From NCBI GenBank assembly GCA_022826925.1, contig JAJDTX010000145.1, positions 26,099-90,098 of the forward strand: DNA of 64,000 bases, given 5' to 3'. The position numbers and the translations under genes were made by a program. Below, piece by piece: positions 54,166 through 62,659 of this stretch; within the stretch, counting starts at the first letter, position 1; each line of letters opens with the position of its first letter. This DNA comes from Bryobacterales bacterium. GTDB taxonomy: Bacteria; Acidobacteriota; Terriglobia; Bryobacterales; UBA6623. Below the pieces are notes generated by a model, which saw nothing but the letters and a program-made list of their open reading frames with translations, made no database searches and was not told the DNA's origin.

Positions 54166-55770
54166 ATGACCTCGCTGACACGCCGCGAAATGCTGGCCGT
54201 GCCGCTGGCTGCGGCCGCATGCGGCACCGGCACTCCGGAACGCCGGCCCAACATCCTGCTGGCCTATACGGACGACCAGTCGTATCCGCACGCCTCGATT
54301 CTCGGCGATCCGGTGGTGCGCACGCCTGCCTTCGACCGCGTGGCCCGAGAGGGTGTGCTGTTCAACCACTCCTACACGGCTTGCCCGTCTTGCACGCCGT
54401 CGCGGTCGGCCTTGCTGACCGGCCGGCCGATTTGGAGCATTGGGGAGGCGGGGGTCCTTTTCGGCACGCTGCCGCCCGACTACCCTCTCTTCCCGCACCT
54501 GTTGGAGGATTCTGGCTATCACATCGGCTTCGTTGGCAAGCCGTGGGCACCGGGCGACTGGCGGGCGGCGGGCCTGGCGCGGCACCCCTTCGGCACCGAG
54601 TACGACGCTCGCTTGGAGCCAGATCCGCCAGATGGCATTGACATCCGCGACTACGCGTCAAACTTCGAGGACTTCCTAGCCGACCGCCCCGAGGGCGCGC
54701 CGTTCTTCTTTTTCTTCGGAGCGACCGAGCCGCACCGCGACTACGAGCCCGGGATTGGCGCGCGCAGCGGCCTGGACCCCGACCAGGTCTTCGTCCCTCC
54801 CTACCTGCCAGACGCTCCCGAGGTTCGTTCCGAGCTGCTGGACTACTACTACGAGATCGAGCATTTCGACGGGCACCTTGGCCGCATGCTGGACACGCTT
54901 GAAAGCATGGGCGAGCTGGACAACACGCTGATCGTCGTGACTTCGGACAACGGCATGCCATTCAGCCGTACGAAAGCCACGCTTTACGACAGCGGCACGC
55001 GCATGCCCACGGCAGTCCGCTGGGGCGGTCGGGCGCCCGGCGGCAGGACCATCGAAGACTTCATCAGCCATACCGACTTCGCGCCAACGTTTCTCGAAGC
55101 CGCGGGCGTGGACCCTGTCGAGTCCCATGACGGCCGCAGCCTAGTTCCGCTGCTCACTGCCGCCGGCGAGGGCCGACTCGACCCCGCCCGGGACCACGTG
55201 GTCACCGCCATGGAGCGCCACACGTGGTGCCGGCCCGACGGCGCGACGTACCCCATGCGAGCCATCCGCACGCATGATTACCTCTACATCCGCAACTATG
55301 AGCCGGATCGCTGGCCGACCGGCGGGCCGGAGTTCATCTCGTCCAACAAGGCTCCGCACGGGGACCTGGACGACGGGCCGTTCAAGGACTTCCTGCTGCT
55401 TCCCGAGACCCGCGAGCGCTTCCCGCGCGAGGTCGAGGTGGGGCTGGGCAAGCGGCCGGCCGAGGAACTTTATGATTGCCGCGCGGACCCGCACCAGATG
55501 AACAACCTGGCCGATGATCCTGCACTGGAGCCGGTGCGGGCTCAGCTGTCGCAACGCTTGGAGGAAATCCTGCGCGAGGGAGGGGATCCGCGCGTGGATG
55601 GGCTCGATCCCTGGCAGGGCTACGCCTACCGCCAGGTCGACGGCTTCGGCGCCACGTTCAACAGCACTCTCGATGCCGCGGAGCGCGAGGCGGCGCGCTC
55701 GCGCGGCAAGCATGCGGTGGGCCATTCCAAGTCCGACCTGGAAATCACGAATGCCCCGGCGGCTCGTTGA
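54166..55770 (+). CDS. Type I sulfatase with Tat-like leader
   Basis: A 534-residue sulfatase. The start SLTRREMLAVPLAAAACG resembles a twin-arginine lipoprotein-like leader. NILLAYTDDQS gives the metal-binding Asp pair. CTPSR at residues 76-80 is the classic CxPSR site matured to formylglycine. HYDSGTRxP-like sequence (LYDSGTRMPTAVRWGG) and VVTSDNGMPF complete the active site. It is the second gene of the PhyH-sulfatase-cyclase operon; its 3' end overlaps the cyclase start by 20 bp. It differs strongly from the sulfatase at 32916. Confidence 0.92.
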   Translation: MTSLTRREMLAVPLAAAACGTGTPERRPNILLAYTDDQSYPHASILGDPVVRTPAFDRVAREGVLFNHSYTACPSCTPSRSALLTGRPIWSIGEAGVLFGTLPPDYPLFPHLLEDSGYHIGFVGKPWAPGDWRAAGLARHPFGTEYDARLEPDPPDGIDIRDYASNFEDFLADRPEGAPFFFFFGATEPHRDYEPGIGARSGLDPDQVFVPPYLPDAPEVRSELLDYYYEIEHFDGHLGRMLDTLESMGELDNTLIVVTSDNGMPFSRTKATLYDSGTRMPTAVRWGGRAPGGRTIEDFISHTDFAPTFLEAAGVDPVESHDGRSLVPLLTAAGEGRLDPARDHVVTAMERHTWCRPDGATYPMRAIRTHDYLYIRNYEPDRWPTGGPEFISSNKAPHGDLDDGPFKDFLLLPETRERFPREVEVGLGKRPAEELYDCRADPHQMNNLADDPALEPVRAQLSQRLEEILREGGDPRVDGLDPWQGYAYRQVDGFGATFNSTLDAAEREAARSRGKHAVGHSKSDLEITNAPAAR

Positions 55771-56527
55771 CATCTCGGTGCCGCTCGAGGCGGGCATCCG
55801 TTCCGACCCGGATGCGATGCTGCCCGAGATCGACTACCGCGGGCACGCGGAAACAGCGCCCGAGGTCTGCGCCGTCTTTCCGGGTCTGAGGCCGGACCAG
55901 CTGCCCGAAGGGATGGGCTGGGCGGTTGAGGACGTTCGCATCTCCAGCCACAACGGCACCCACATGGACGCGCCGTGGCACTACCATCCCACGATGGACG
56001 GCGGGGAACGGGCGATCACAATTGACGAGGTTCCGCTCCAATGGTGCTGCCAGCCGGGCGTGAAGCTCGATTTCCGCGGCCTGGCGGACGGCTACCTGGT
56101 CAAGCCTGAAGACATAGAACGAGAGCTGCGCCGGATCGGCCACGAGCTGCAGCCGCTCAATATCGTGGTCGTAAACACCTCGGCCGGTGCGCGCTACGGC
56201 CATGAGGACTACCTCTCAAAGGGCTGCGGGTTCGGCCGGGAATCCACTCTTTGGCTGACCGAGCGCGGAGTCCGCGTGGTCGGGACCGACGCGTGGTCGT
56301 GGGATGCGCCGTTTCCCCATACCGCGCAGCGCTGGCGCCAGAGCGGGGATCCGTCGATCATCTGGGAAGGGCACAAGGCAGGGATCGAGCGAGGCTACTG
56401 CCAGATCGAGAAGCTTGGCAACCTCGAGACACTGCCTTCGACGGGCTTCGATGTGATCTGCTTTCCGACCAAGATCAAACGCGCCTCGGCGGGCTGGACC
56501 CGCGCCGTGGCCGTCGTCTACGAGTAG
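55751..56527 (+). CDS. Cyclase-family (kynurenine-formamidase-like) metal hydrolase
   Basis: A 258-residue protein. LVDISVPLEAGI opens the family and SSHNGTHMDAPWHY is the HxGTHxDxPxH metal-binding motif of the cyclase/arylformamidase superfamily (PF04199). Members hydrolyse amides or esters or cyclise small metabolites using zinc or manganese. The ATG at 55751 lies inside the end of the sulfatase gene (20-bp overlap), so translation is coupled. The longer open frame from 55514 is only read-through in a sulfatase shadow frame. It is the last gene of the operon. Confidence 0.9.
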   Translation: MPRRLVDISVPLEAGIRSDPDAMLPEIDYRGHAETAPEVCAVFPGLRPDQLPEGMGWAVEDVRISSHNGTHMDAPWHYHPTMDGGERAITIDEVPLQWCCQPGVKLDFRGLADGYLVKPEDIERELRRIGHELQPLNIVVVNTSAGARYGHEDYLSKGCGFGRESTLWLTERGVRVVGTDAWSWDAPFPHTAQRWRQSGDPSIIWEGHKAGIERGYCQIEKLGNLETLPSTGFDVICFPTKIKRASAGWTRAVAVVYE

Positions 56528-56545
56528 GGAAGCTCGGGCGGCCGC

Positions 56546-56995
56546 TCAGAGTAGCTTCGTCGAGTCGAGCAAGATCGTCACCGGCCCTTCGTTGACGGAT
56601 TCGACACGCATCCTTGCCCGGAACACCCCGGTCGCGACTTCCAGTCCCGCGGCTCGCAGTTGGGCTACGTATTCTTCGTAGAGGCTTTCCGCTGCTTCGG
56701 GATCGGCGGCGCCATCGAAGCTGGGCCGCAGGCCGCGGCGAACATCCCCGAAGAGGGTGAACTGCGAGATGGCCAGGACAGAGCCGCCGATGTCTCTGAC
56801 GGACTTGGTCATGCGTCCGTCAGGGCCCTCGAAGACGCGCAGGCCCGCGGTCTTGGAAGCCAGGTAGGCCGCGTCCTTGGCGGTATCCCCCCTGCCGACC
56901 CCCAGCAGGACCAGCAGCCCGCCGTCGATCCGGCCTGCGGTCTTGCCGTTGACCGTGACCTCGGCAAGACTCACGCGTTGCACGACCGCCCTCAC
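56546..56995 (-). CDS. dtd: D-aminoacyl-tRNA deacylase
   Basis: A 149-residue DTD protein that cleaves D-amino acids (and glycine from tRNA-Ala) mischarged on tRNA. MRAVVQRVSLAEVTV begins the fold. SQFTLFGDVRRGLRPSF contains the SQxT motif, and VNEGPVTILLDS the Gly-cisPro (GPVT) motif that rejects L-amino acids. The length is standard. The start is GTG with TAGAAT 8 nt upstream (57009-57004) and no ribosome-binding site. It is convergent with the cyclase gene (18 bp between stops) and divergent from the PQQ dehydrogenase. Confidence 0.95.
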   Translation of the reverse strand: MRAVVQRVSLAEVTVNGKTAGRIDGGLLVLLGVGRGDTAKDAAYLASKTAGLRVFEGPDGRMTKSVRDIGGSVLAISQFTLFGDVRRGLRPSFDGAADPEAAESLYEEYVAQLRAAGLEVATGVFRARMRVESVNEGPVTILLDSTKLL

Positions 56996-57003
56996 GAGTG
57001 CCC

Positions 57004-57009
57004 ATTCTA
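57004..57009 (-). promoter_or_regulatory. Putative -10 hexamer of dtd
   Basis: TAGAAT on the minus strand, 8 nt before the GTG at 56995, without a Shine-Dalgarno: another leaderless-type arrangement. It faces the TATCCT of the divergent dehydrogenase gene 39 bp away. Confidence 0.4.
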
Positions 57010-57047
57010 TCCGCGCGGCGGCCCCCTCGCTGTTTGGACCTGTCGGC

Positions 57048-57053
57048 TATCCT
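57048..57053 (+). promoter_or_regulatory. Putative -10 hexamer of the PQQ dehydrogenase
   Basis: TATCCT ends 6 nt before the ATG at 57060, with no ribosome-binding site. The surrounding CTATCCTA is the same octamer that flanks the hairpin at 53234-53295. No -35 element is recognisable. Confidence 0.45.
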
Positions 57054-57059
57054 ATTGCA

Positions 57060-58679
57060 ATGCGCCCAGCATTCTTGGCGATTCTCGCCGCCGCCTGCCT
57101 CTGCGCCCAAGTCGACCAAGAGCGCTTGAACCAGGCCGGGTCCGAGCCGGCCAACTGGCTGACGTACAACGGCACCTATTTCAGCCAGCATTTCAGCGGC
57201 CTGACCGGCATCAACCGCTACAACGTCGACGAGTTGGAGCTGCAGTGGGTCTATCAGGCCTCCTCCACGGACAAGTTCCAAGCGACGCCCTTGGTGGTGG
57301 ACGGCTTGATGTATCTCACCGAGCCTCCCAACAAGCTGGTTGCGCTGGATCCGACGACTGGCCGTGAGTTCTGGATCTACGAGCACGAGTTGCCGGAGCG
57401 GATCTATCCGTGCTGCGGCCGAGTCAATCGCGGCGCCGCGATTTGGGGCGACACCCTCTACTGGGGCACCTTGGATGCCAAGCTGCTTGCGGTGGATGCC
57501 AATACCGGGAACAAGGTCTGGGAGACCACGGTGGTGGAGGACTACGAGAAGGGGTACTCGCTGACTGTGGCTCCGCTTGTGATCAAGGACAAGGTGATCG
57601 TCGGCACCGCGGGCGGGGAATTCGGCATCCGCGGATACTTGGCGGCCTATGATGCCGCCACCGGCGAGGAGGCGTGGCGCTTCTACACGATCCCCGGACC
57701 TGGAGAGCCGGGCCACGAGACTTGGGAGAACGACGCTTGGAAGACGGGCGGCGGCTCCATTTGGCTGACAGGCTCGTATGACCCAGAGCTCAACCTCACC
57801 TATTGGGGCGTCGGCAACCCGGCGCCGGATTGGAATCCCGACGTCCGCCCTGGCGACAACCTCTACACGGACTCGGTCATCGCGTTGGATCCTGACACGG
57901 GCAAGCTCAGGTGGCACTTCCAGTTCACGCCCCACGACGAGTGGGACTGGGACGCGGTGCAGATCCCGGTGCTGGCCGACATGGAGTGGGAAGGCGAGCG
58001 GCGCAAGCTGATGCTCTGGGGCAACCGCAACGGGTTCTTCTACGTGCTGGACCGCGAGACGGGCGAGTTCTTGCTGGGCAAGCCGTTCGTGAAGCAGACT
58101 TGGGCTGCGGGCCTCGACGAGGATGGCCGCCCGGTCAAGATACCTGGCCGGGGCCCGAGCAGCGAGGGGACCAAGACTTGGCCGGGCGTCCAGGGCGGGA
58201 CGAATTGGTACGCCCCGTCATTCAGCCCGCTGACCAAGCTGTTCTACCTGCCCGTCTGGGAGGGCTACTACTCGGTCTACTACAAGTGGGACCAGGAGTA
58301 CGAGCCGGGCACGCGCTATCTGGGCGGTACCCCTCGCAGTCCTGTTGCGTCGACGGTGCGGCGGCGGTTCATGACCTACACCGAGGACGACGGCTACGGC
58401 GCCTTGCGCGCCTTGAACCCGCTCACCGGAGACATGGAGTGGGAGTTCTCGATGACCGACGTGACCGACTCGGGCCTGCTTTCCACTGCGAGCAATGTCT
58501 TGTTTTCCGGCAGCAGGGAAGGGCATTTCTATGCGTTGGACGCGACGGACGGAACGCTGCTCTGGCAGCGCTACCTGGGCGGCCAGATAGCGGCTTCGCC
58601 GATCACTTACGAGGCTGGTGGCCGTCAGTATGTCACGATCGCCGCAGGGCACGCGGTGTTTACGTTCGCCCGGCCCTAA
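57060..58679 (+). CDS. PQQ-dependent alcohol dehydrogenase, predicted lanthanide type
   Basis: A 539-residue periplasmic quinoprotein. Signal peptide PAFLAILAAACLCAQ, then an eight-bladed propeller with repeats such as LVALDPTTGREFWIYE and LYALDATDGTLLWQ-like sequence. The vicinal disulfide Cys118-Cys119 (PCCGRVNRG) stacks on PQQ. GVGNPAPDWN provides the metal-binding Asn, and TPHDEWDWD the catalytic Asp296. An Asp two residues later (298) is the hallmark of lanthanide-dependent XoxF/PedH enzymes. No C-terminal cytochrome domain is fused. The longer open frame from 56877 is a shadow of dtd. Confidence 0.9.
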   Translation: MRPAFLAILAAACLCAQVDQERLNQAGSEPANWLTYNGTYFSQHFSGLTGINRYNVDELELQWVYQASSTDKFQATPLVVDGLMYLTEPPNKLVALDPTTGREFWIYEHELPERIYPCCGRVNRGAAIWGDTLYWGTLDAKLLAVDANTGNKVWETTVVEDYEKGYSLTVAPLVIKDKVIVGTAGGEFGIRGYLAAYDAATGEEAWRFYTIPGPGEPGHETWENDAWKTGGGSIWLTGSYDPELNLTYWGVGNPAPDWNPDVRPGDNLYTDSVIALDPDTGKLRWHFQFTPHDEWDWDAVQIPVLADMEWEGERRKLMLWGNRNGFFYVLDRETGEFLLGKPFVKQTWAAGLDEDGRPVKIPGRGPSSEGTKTWPGVQGGTNWYAPSFSPLTKLFYLPVWEGYYSVYYKWDQEYEPGTRYLGGTPRSPVASTVRRRFMTYTEDDGYGALRALNPLTGDMEWEFSMTDVTDSGLLSTASNVLFSGSREGHFYALDATDGTLLWQRYLGGQIAASPITYEAGGRQYVTIAAGHAVFTFARP

Positions 58680-58809
58680 TGGGATTAGACTGACCGGTCC
58701 GTTGAGCAGCAAAGCTGCATGGTAGCGAGCGGAATGGCTCGACGGCTGAAACCGGCGACGTGATTTCGTCAGTCGATGCACCGATCAAGACCACGCAATA
58801 GGCGCCGAA

Positions 58810-60863
58810 ATGCACTATGACTCGCGCCGGGCGCTGGAACTCCTGAAGGCGGGTACTGGGCGGCTGGACGCACGATTCCGTGAGGGACAGGAAGAGGCCA
58901 TCCGACTCCTTGTGGAGGGCCGTCGCAGACAGCTCCTAGTCCAGAAGACCGGCTGGGGAAAGAGCTTCGTCTACTTCATCGCCACCCAGCTATTGCGCGA
59001 AGCAGGCCTGGGACCGACGCTACTTGTCAGCCCCTTGTTGGCGCTGATGCGCAACCAGATTGCCGCTGCGGAGCGGATGGGCGTCCGCGCCAAGACGATT
59101 AACTCCGACAACCAAGAAGACTGGGACAGCGTTGAGGAGGCGATTCGCACCGATACGGTGGACATTGTGCTCATCTCTCCGGAGCGATTGGCCAACGAAC
59201 GATTTCGCGACGAGGTATTGGCGGAAGTCGCTCAGCATATCGCTCTTCTGGTCATCGATGAGGCCCACTGCATTTCAGACTGGGGCCATGACTTTCGCCC
59301 TCACTATCGTCTGATCGAGCGCATCGTCCGAATCCTTCCGCCCAACCTTCGCCTGCTGGCGACCACCGCCACCGCCAATGCTCGTGTGATGGAGGACCTT
59401 GAGGTGATCCTAGGACCGGGCCTACAGGTGCTGCGCGGCGATCTCAGCCGACCATCACTCGCCCTTCAGACCATCCGAATGGGGGGGGGCAGGCTGAACG
59501 CCTCGCTTGGCTCGCTCAGTGGCTGCCGTCGCTGCCAGGGAGCGGCATCGTCTACACGTTAACGGTGCGAGACGCCCACTCGGTGGCGGCTTGGCTCAGG
59601 TCTCGCGGCATTGAGGTGGCAGCCTACACCGGCAAGATTGGACCGGACAGAGTAGCGTTGGAGCAGGCACTGCTCAATGACGACGTGAAGGCGCTCATTG
59701 CGACCAGCGCCCTTGGCATGGGATTCGACAAGCCGGACTTGGCGTTTGTCATCCACTACCAGGCTCCCGGTTCGGTCGTGGCGTACTATCAGCAAGTGGG
59801 TAGAGCTGGGCGAGCGCTGGAGGCGGCCCGCGGTGTGCTGCTCAGCGGCGAAGAGGAGACCGAAATCACGGGCTACTTCATTAGGAGCGCGTTTCCCACC
59901 CGCAACGAGGTGGAACAGGTTCTGGCGGCGTTGGAAGCCGACGACGAAGGGTTAACGCAAAACCAAATCGAGACGAAGGTCAACGTCAGCTCCGGCCGAA
60001 TTCAAAAGACTCTTCAACTGCTTTCTCTGGAATCGCCCCCGCCGATCGTCAGGCAGGGTTCGTCGTGGCAGCTGACCGCAGCGTCGTTGAGCGATGATTT
60101 CTGGAAACGAGCGGAACGCCTCACGGATCTGCGGCGCAAGGAGCAGGCGGAGATGCAAGAGTACGTGCAGCTCTCGTCCGGCCACATGGCATTTCTCATA
60201 CGAGCCCTCGATGGAGACTCGGGTGGGATCTCGTCACCACCACTGCCTCCGCTGCCCGCGTGCTGCAGTCGGGAGATCGTATCCGAGGCGGTCGCCTTCT
60301 TGCGCCGTTCGAACCTGCCGGTGGAACCGCGGAAGCGGTGGCCTCCGGGTGGGATGATCGACGTGGAACACCGAGCACAAGAGGGAAGGGTGCTATGCGT
60401 CTGGAACGACGCTGGCTGGGGACGACTGGTCAGTCGCGGCAAGCTGCAAGATGGGCGGTTCTCGAACGAACTGGTCGATGCGTGCGTGGAGTTGTTGCGC
60501 AAGTGGCGTCCGGACCCGCCACCCACTTGGGTCGCCGCCATTCCGTCGCTGCGGAATCCGCATCTCGTGCCCGATTTTGCATGTCGGCTAGCTGCCGCGC
60601 TGAATCTGCCGTTCAGCCCTGTTCTGCAGAAGAAGGGCACGCGACCGGAACAAAAGACGATGGAGAACAGTGACCGCCAGGCCCGCAACGTTGTCGGTTC
60701 TCTCGCTGTCGACAAGTACGCCATCCTGCCTGGGCCCGTGTTGTTGGTGGACGATGTCGTGGACTCCCGATGGACGTTTACCGTTGCCGCTTGGGAATTG
60801 CGTCGGCGAGGATGTGGCCCAGTCTGGCCAATCGCGCTCGCCGACGCTGGAGGCCGGTTGTGA
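58810..60863 (+). CDS. RecQ-type helicase fused to ComF-like phosphoribosyltransferase (frame broken at G9)
   Basis: Two open frames (58810-59562 and from about 59490 to 60863) join into one protein of about 684 residues if a single base is added at the G9 tract 59481-59489. Part one has Walker A QKTGWGKS (Lys51), the DEAH box (150-153, [19 protein letters not shown]) and LLATTATAN. Part two continues [20 protein letters not shown], the motif VI region [15 protein letters not shown] and a winged-helix segment. It ends in a phosphoribosyltransferase: '[17 protein letters not shown]' and [13 protein letters not shown], resembling ComF. The four-Cys zinc site of RecQ is absent. The DprA-like gene is coupled by GTGA. 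It is either a real frameshift or phase variant, or a sequencing error. Confidence 0.8.
59481..59489 (+). repeat. G9 tract at the frameshift in the recQ-like gene
   Basis: Nine consecutive G between ATCCGAAT and CAGGCT. In the present length the helicase frame runs into a stop at 59562. Ten G (or seven) would restore the continuous RecQ-phosphoribosyltransferase frame through [12 protein letters not shown]. Homopolymers of this length slip readily in replication, in transcription and in sequencing. Confidence 0.85.
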
Positions 60864-62419
60864 CCGACGCCCCTTCCCTGAACACGCGCGCGATCTTGCT
60901 GCTGACCGCGCCGTTGATCATCGGGCGGGAACGGCGATCGTCCCCCAAGCCTCTAGGAGCCGGTGAGTACAACCGCCTCGCGCGCTGGTTGCGGGAATCG
61001 CAGCACGAACCCGCTGACCTGCTACGGGCCGGTGCGGGAACGTTGCTGAAAGAGTGCCGACTCGACTTGGACCCCGGCCGGCTTGATCGTCTACTAGGGC
61101 GGGGCTTCCTCCTCGCTCAAGCGATGGAGCGCTGGCGTATGCGCGCGCTTTGGGTCACCAGTCGCGCGGATGCTGAATACCCGCAACGGCTAAAGAGACG
61201 ACTGCGAGAACTGGCGCCGCCGGTGCTGTACGGTTGTGGGAAGCGCGAGGATCTGGACATGGGCGGCTTGGCTGTCGTCGGTTCCCGAAACGTCGACGAT
61301 GCCTTGATTTCGTACACGGAGGGCGTCGGACGGCTCGCCGCCGGAGCACGGCGCACAGTGGTTTCGGGTGGTGCCCGAGGCGTCGATCAGGCCGCGATGC
61401 GCGGTGCGCTAGACGCTGGCGGGACAGTAGCATGCGTGTTGGCCGACGGCCTCGAACGCGCTGCGACACGCCGGGAATATCGAAGCGCCTTGATGGATGG
61501 CAGACTAGTCCTCGCCTGTCCATACGACCCCGCCGCGGGCTTCCTCGTCGGCCACGCAATGCAGCGCAACAAGCTGATCTATGCACTGGCCGACGCAGCG
61601 CTCGTCGTCAGCGCCGACTTCGAGAAGGGCGGGACCTGGGCCGGGGCGGTCGAGCAGCTCGACCGGCATCGATTTGTTTCTGTCTATGTGCGCTCTACAG
61701 GCGAGATGGGAAGGGGGCTCGAGGCACTATTGGAGCGCGGAGCGCGTCGATGGGCGAATCCTGATGATCCGGGGGGTCTCGATTCGCTCCTGATCACCCA
61801 CCCAACTCCAACGCCGGAATCCGTCGTCCCACTGCGAGAGGTTCAGATCGCTCAGGATACGGGGGATGACGCCCAGCCCGTCGAAGTGGAGACCCCGACG
61901 GCAGTGACCGAGCCTTCGCAGGAGTCCGAACTCCGCGTGGCTGCGAAGCTGCTTGCAATCGTCAGCGAACTGTTAGTGCGGTATCTGGACGAGCCCAAGA
62001 CTGAGGACGAGGTTGCCTCGACGTTTGAGGTTCAGAAGCACCAGGGGCGTCGCTGGCTGAAGCGGCTGGTGGCAGACGGCGCAATCGAGAAACTCTCGAA
62101 GCCCACTCGCTATCGAGCCATCGGCACCCAGGACTTGGGGCTACCTGTTGGTCTTATGGGCAGTTTTGAGCCGGCCGAGCAACTATTTGCGAGCGTGCGA
62201 GAATCGCTACTGCTGTTCTTGGACGAGCCCAGAGCTGTAGAGGATGTCGCTAGAGCATTGGACGTTCAAAAGAACCAGGCCCAGGGCTGGCTGACGCGGC
62301 TCATGGCTGAGGGCGCGGTCATGCAGCTTGCAGGTGCTCGATATCTAGCTGCGGACGCGCATTCCAATTCACTTTTTCCGCTTTCGGACCTGAAGGACAC
62401 TCAGACTGAGGGATCGTGA
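60860..62419 (+). CDS. DprA/Smf-like (SLOG-fold) protein with two C-terminal winged helices
   Basis: A 519-residue protein starting at GTG, which overlaps the helicase stop (GTGA). The N-terminal helical region (1-110) is SAM-like in pattern. The Rossmann/SLOG core shows [11 protein letters not shown] (about 135-145), [18 protein letters not shown] (about 167-184) and [24 protein letters not shown] (about 236-260), the DprA signature. Two related winged-helix units end the chain: [20 protein letters not shown] (about 375-430) and [20 protein letters not shown] (about 450-500). DprA loads RecA on incoming single-stranded DNA; SLOG proteins in conflict systems sense nucleotides. The duplicated tail is unusual. 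Confidence 0.85.
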   Translation: MTDAPSLNTRAILLLTAPLIIGRERRSSPKPLGAGEYNRLARWLRESQHEPADLLRAGAGTLLKECRLDLDPGRLDRLLGRGFLLAQAMERWRMRALWVTSRADAEYPQRLKRRLRELAPPVLYGCGKREDLDMGGLAVVGSRNVDDALISYTEGVGRLAAGARRTVVSGGARGVDQAAMRGALDAGGTVACVLADGLERAATRREYRSALMDGRLVLACPYDPAAGFLVGHAMQRNKLIYALADAALVVSADFEKGGTWAGAVEQLDRHRFVSVYVRSTGEMGRGLEALLERGARRWANPDDPGGLDSLLITHPTPTPESVVPLREVQIAQDTGDDAQPVEVETPTAVTEPSQESELRVAAKLLAIVSELLVRYLDEPKTEDEVASTFEVQKHQGRRWLKRLVADGAIEKLSKPTRYRAIGTQDLGLPVGLMGSFEPAEQLFASVRESLLLFLDEPRAVEDVARALDVQKNQAQGWLTRLMAEGAVMQLAGARYLAADAHSNSLFPLSDLKDTQTEGS

Positions 62420-62659
62420 ATAGCCTGACAGAGGCGCTTCCGGTCGTGCCCAGCGACTCTCGCGATCAGCGCTCTGATGATGAACCGTACAGTTCGCGGA
62501 TGATCGGGATAGTCCCGCAGATGCCCGTTCAAACTTTGGTAATGTACGAAGCAACCAAGGTTCGGCTCGGCGCCAGTAAGTTGCTCTCTATTTGTGATTT
62601 GCGGGGCTCGATAGCTAAGCTTGGCGGACTAGTGCGGCGAGACCGCTGGAGGCGGAGCG
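62420..62659. other. Intergenic region after the dprA-like gene
   Basis: A GTG overlapping the dprA-like stop opens a 108-codon frame (62416-62742), but it runs 80 bp into the lactonase gene and shows no family features. It is treated as non-coding. No terminator hairpin was recognised. Confidence 0.35.
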
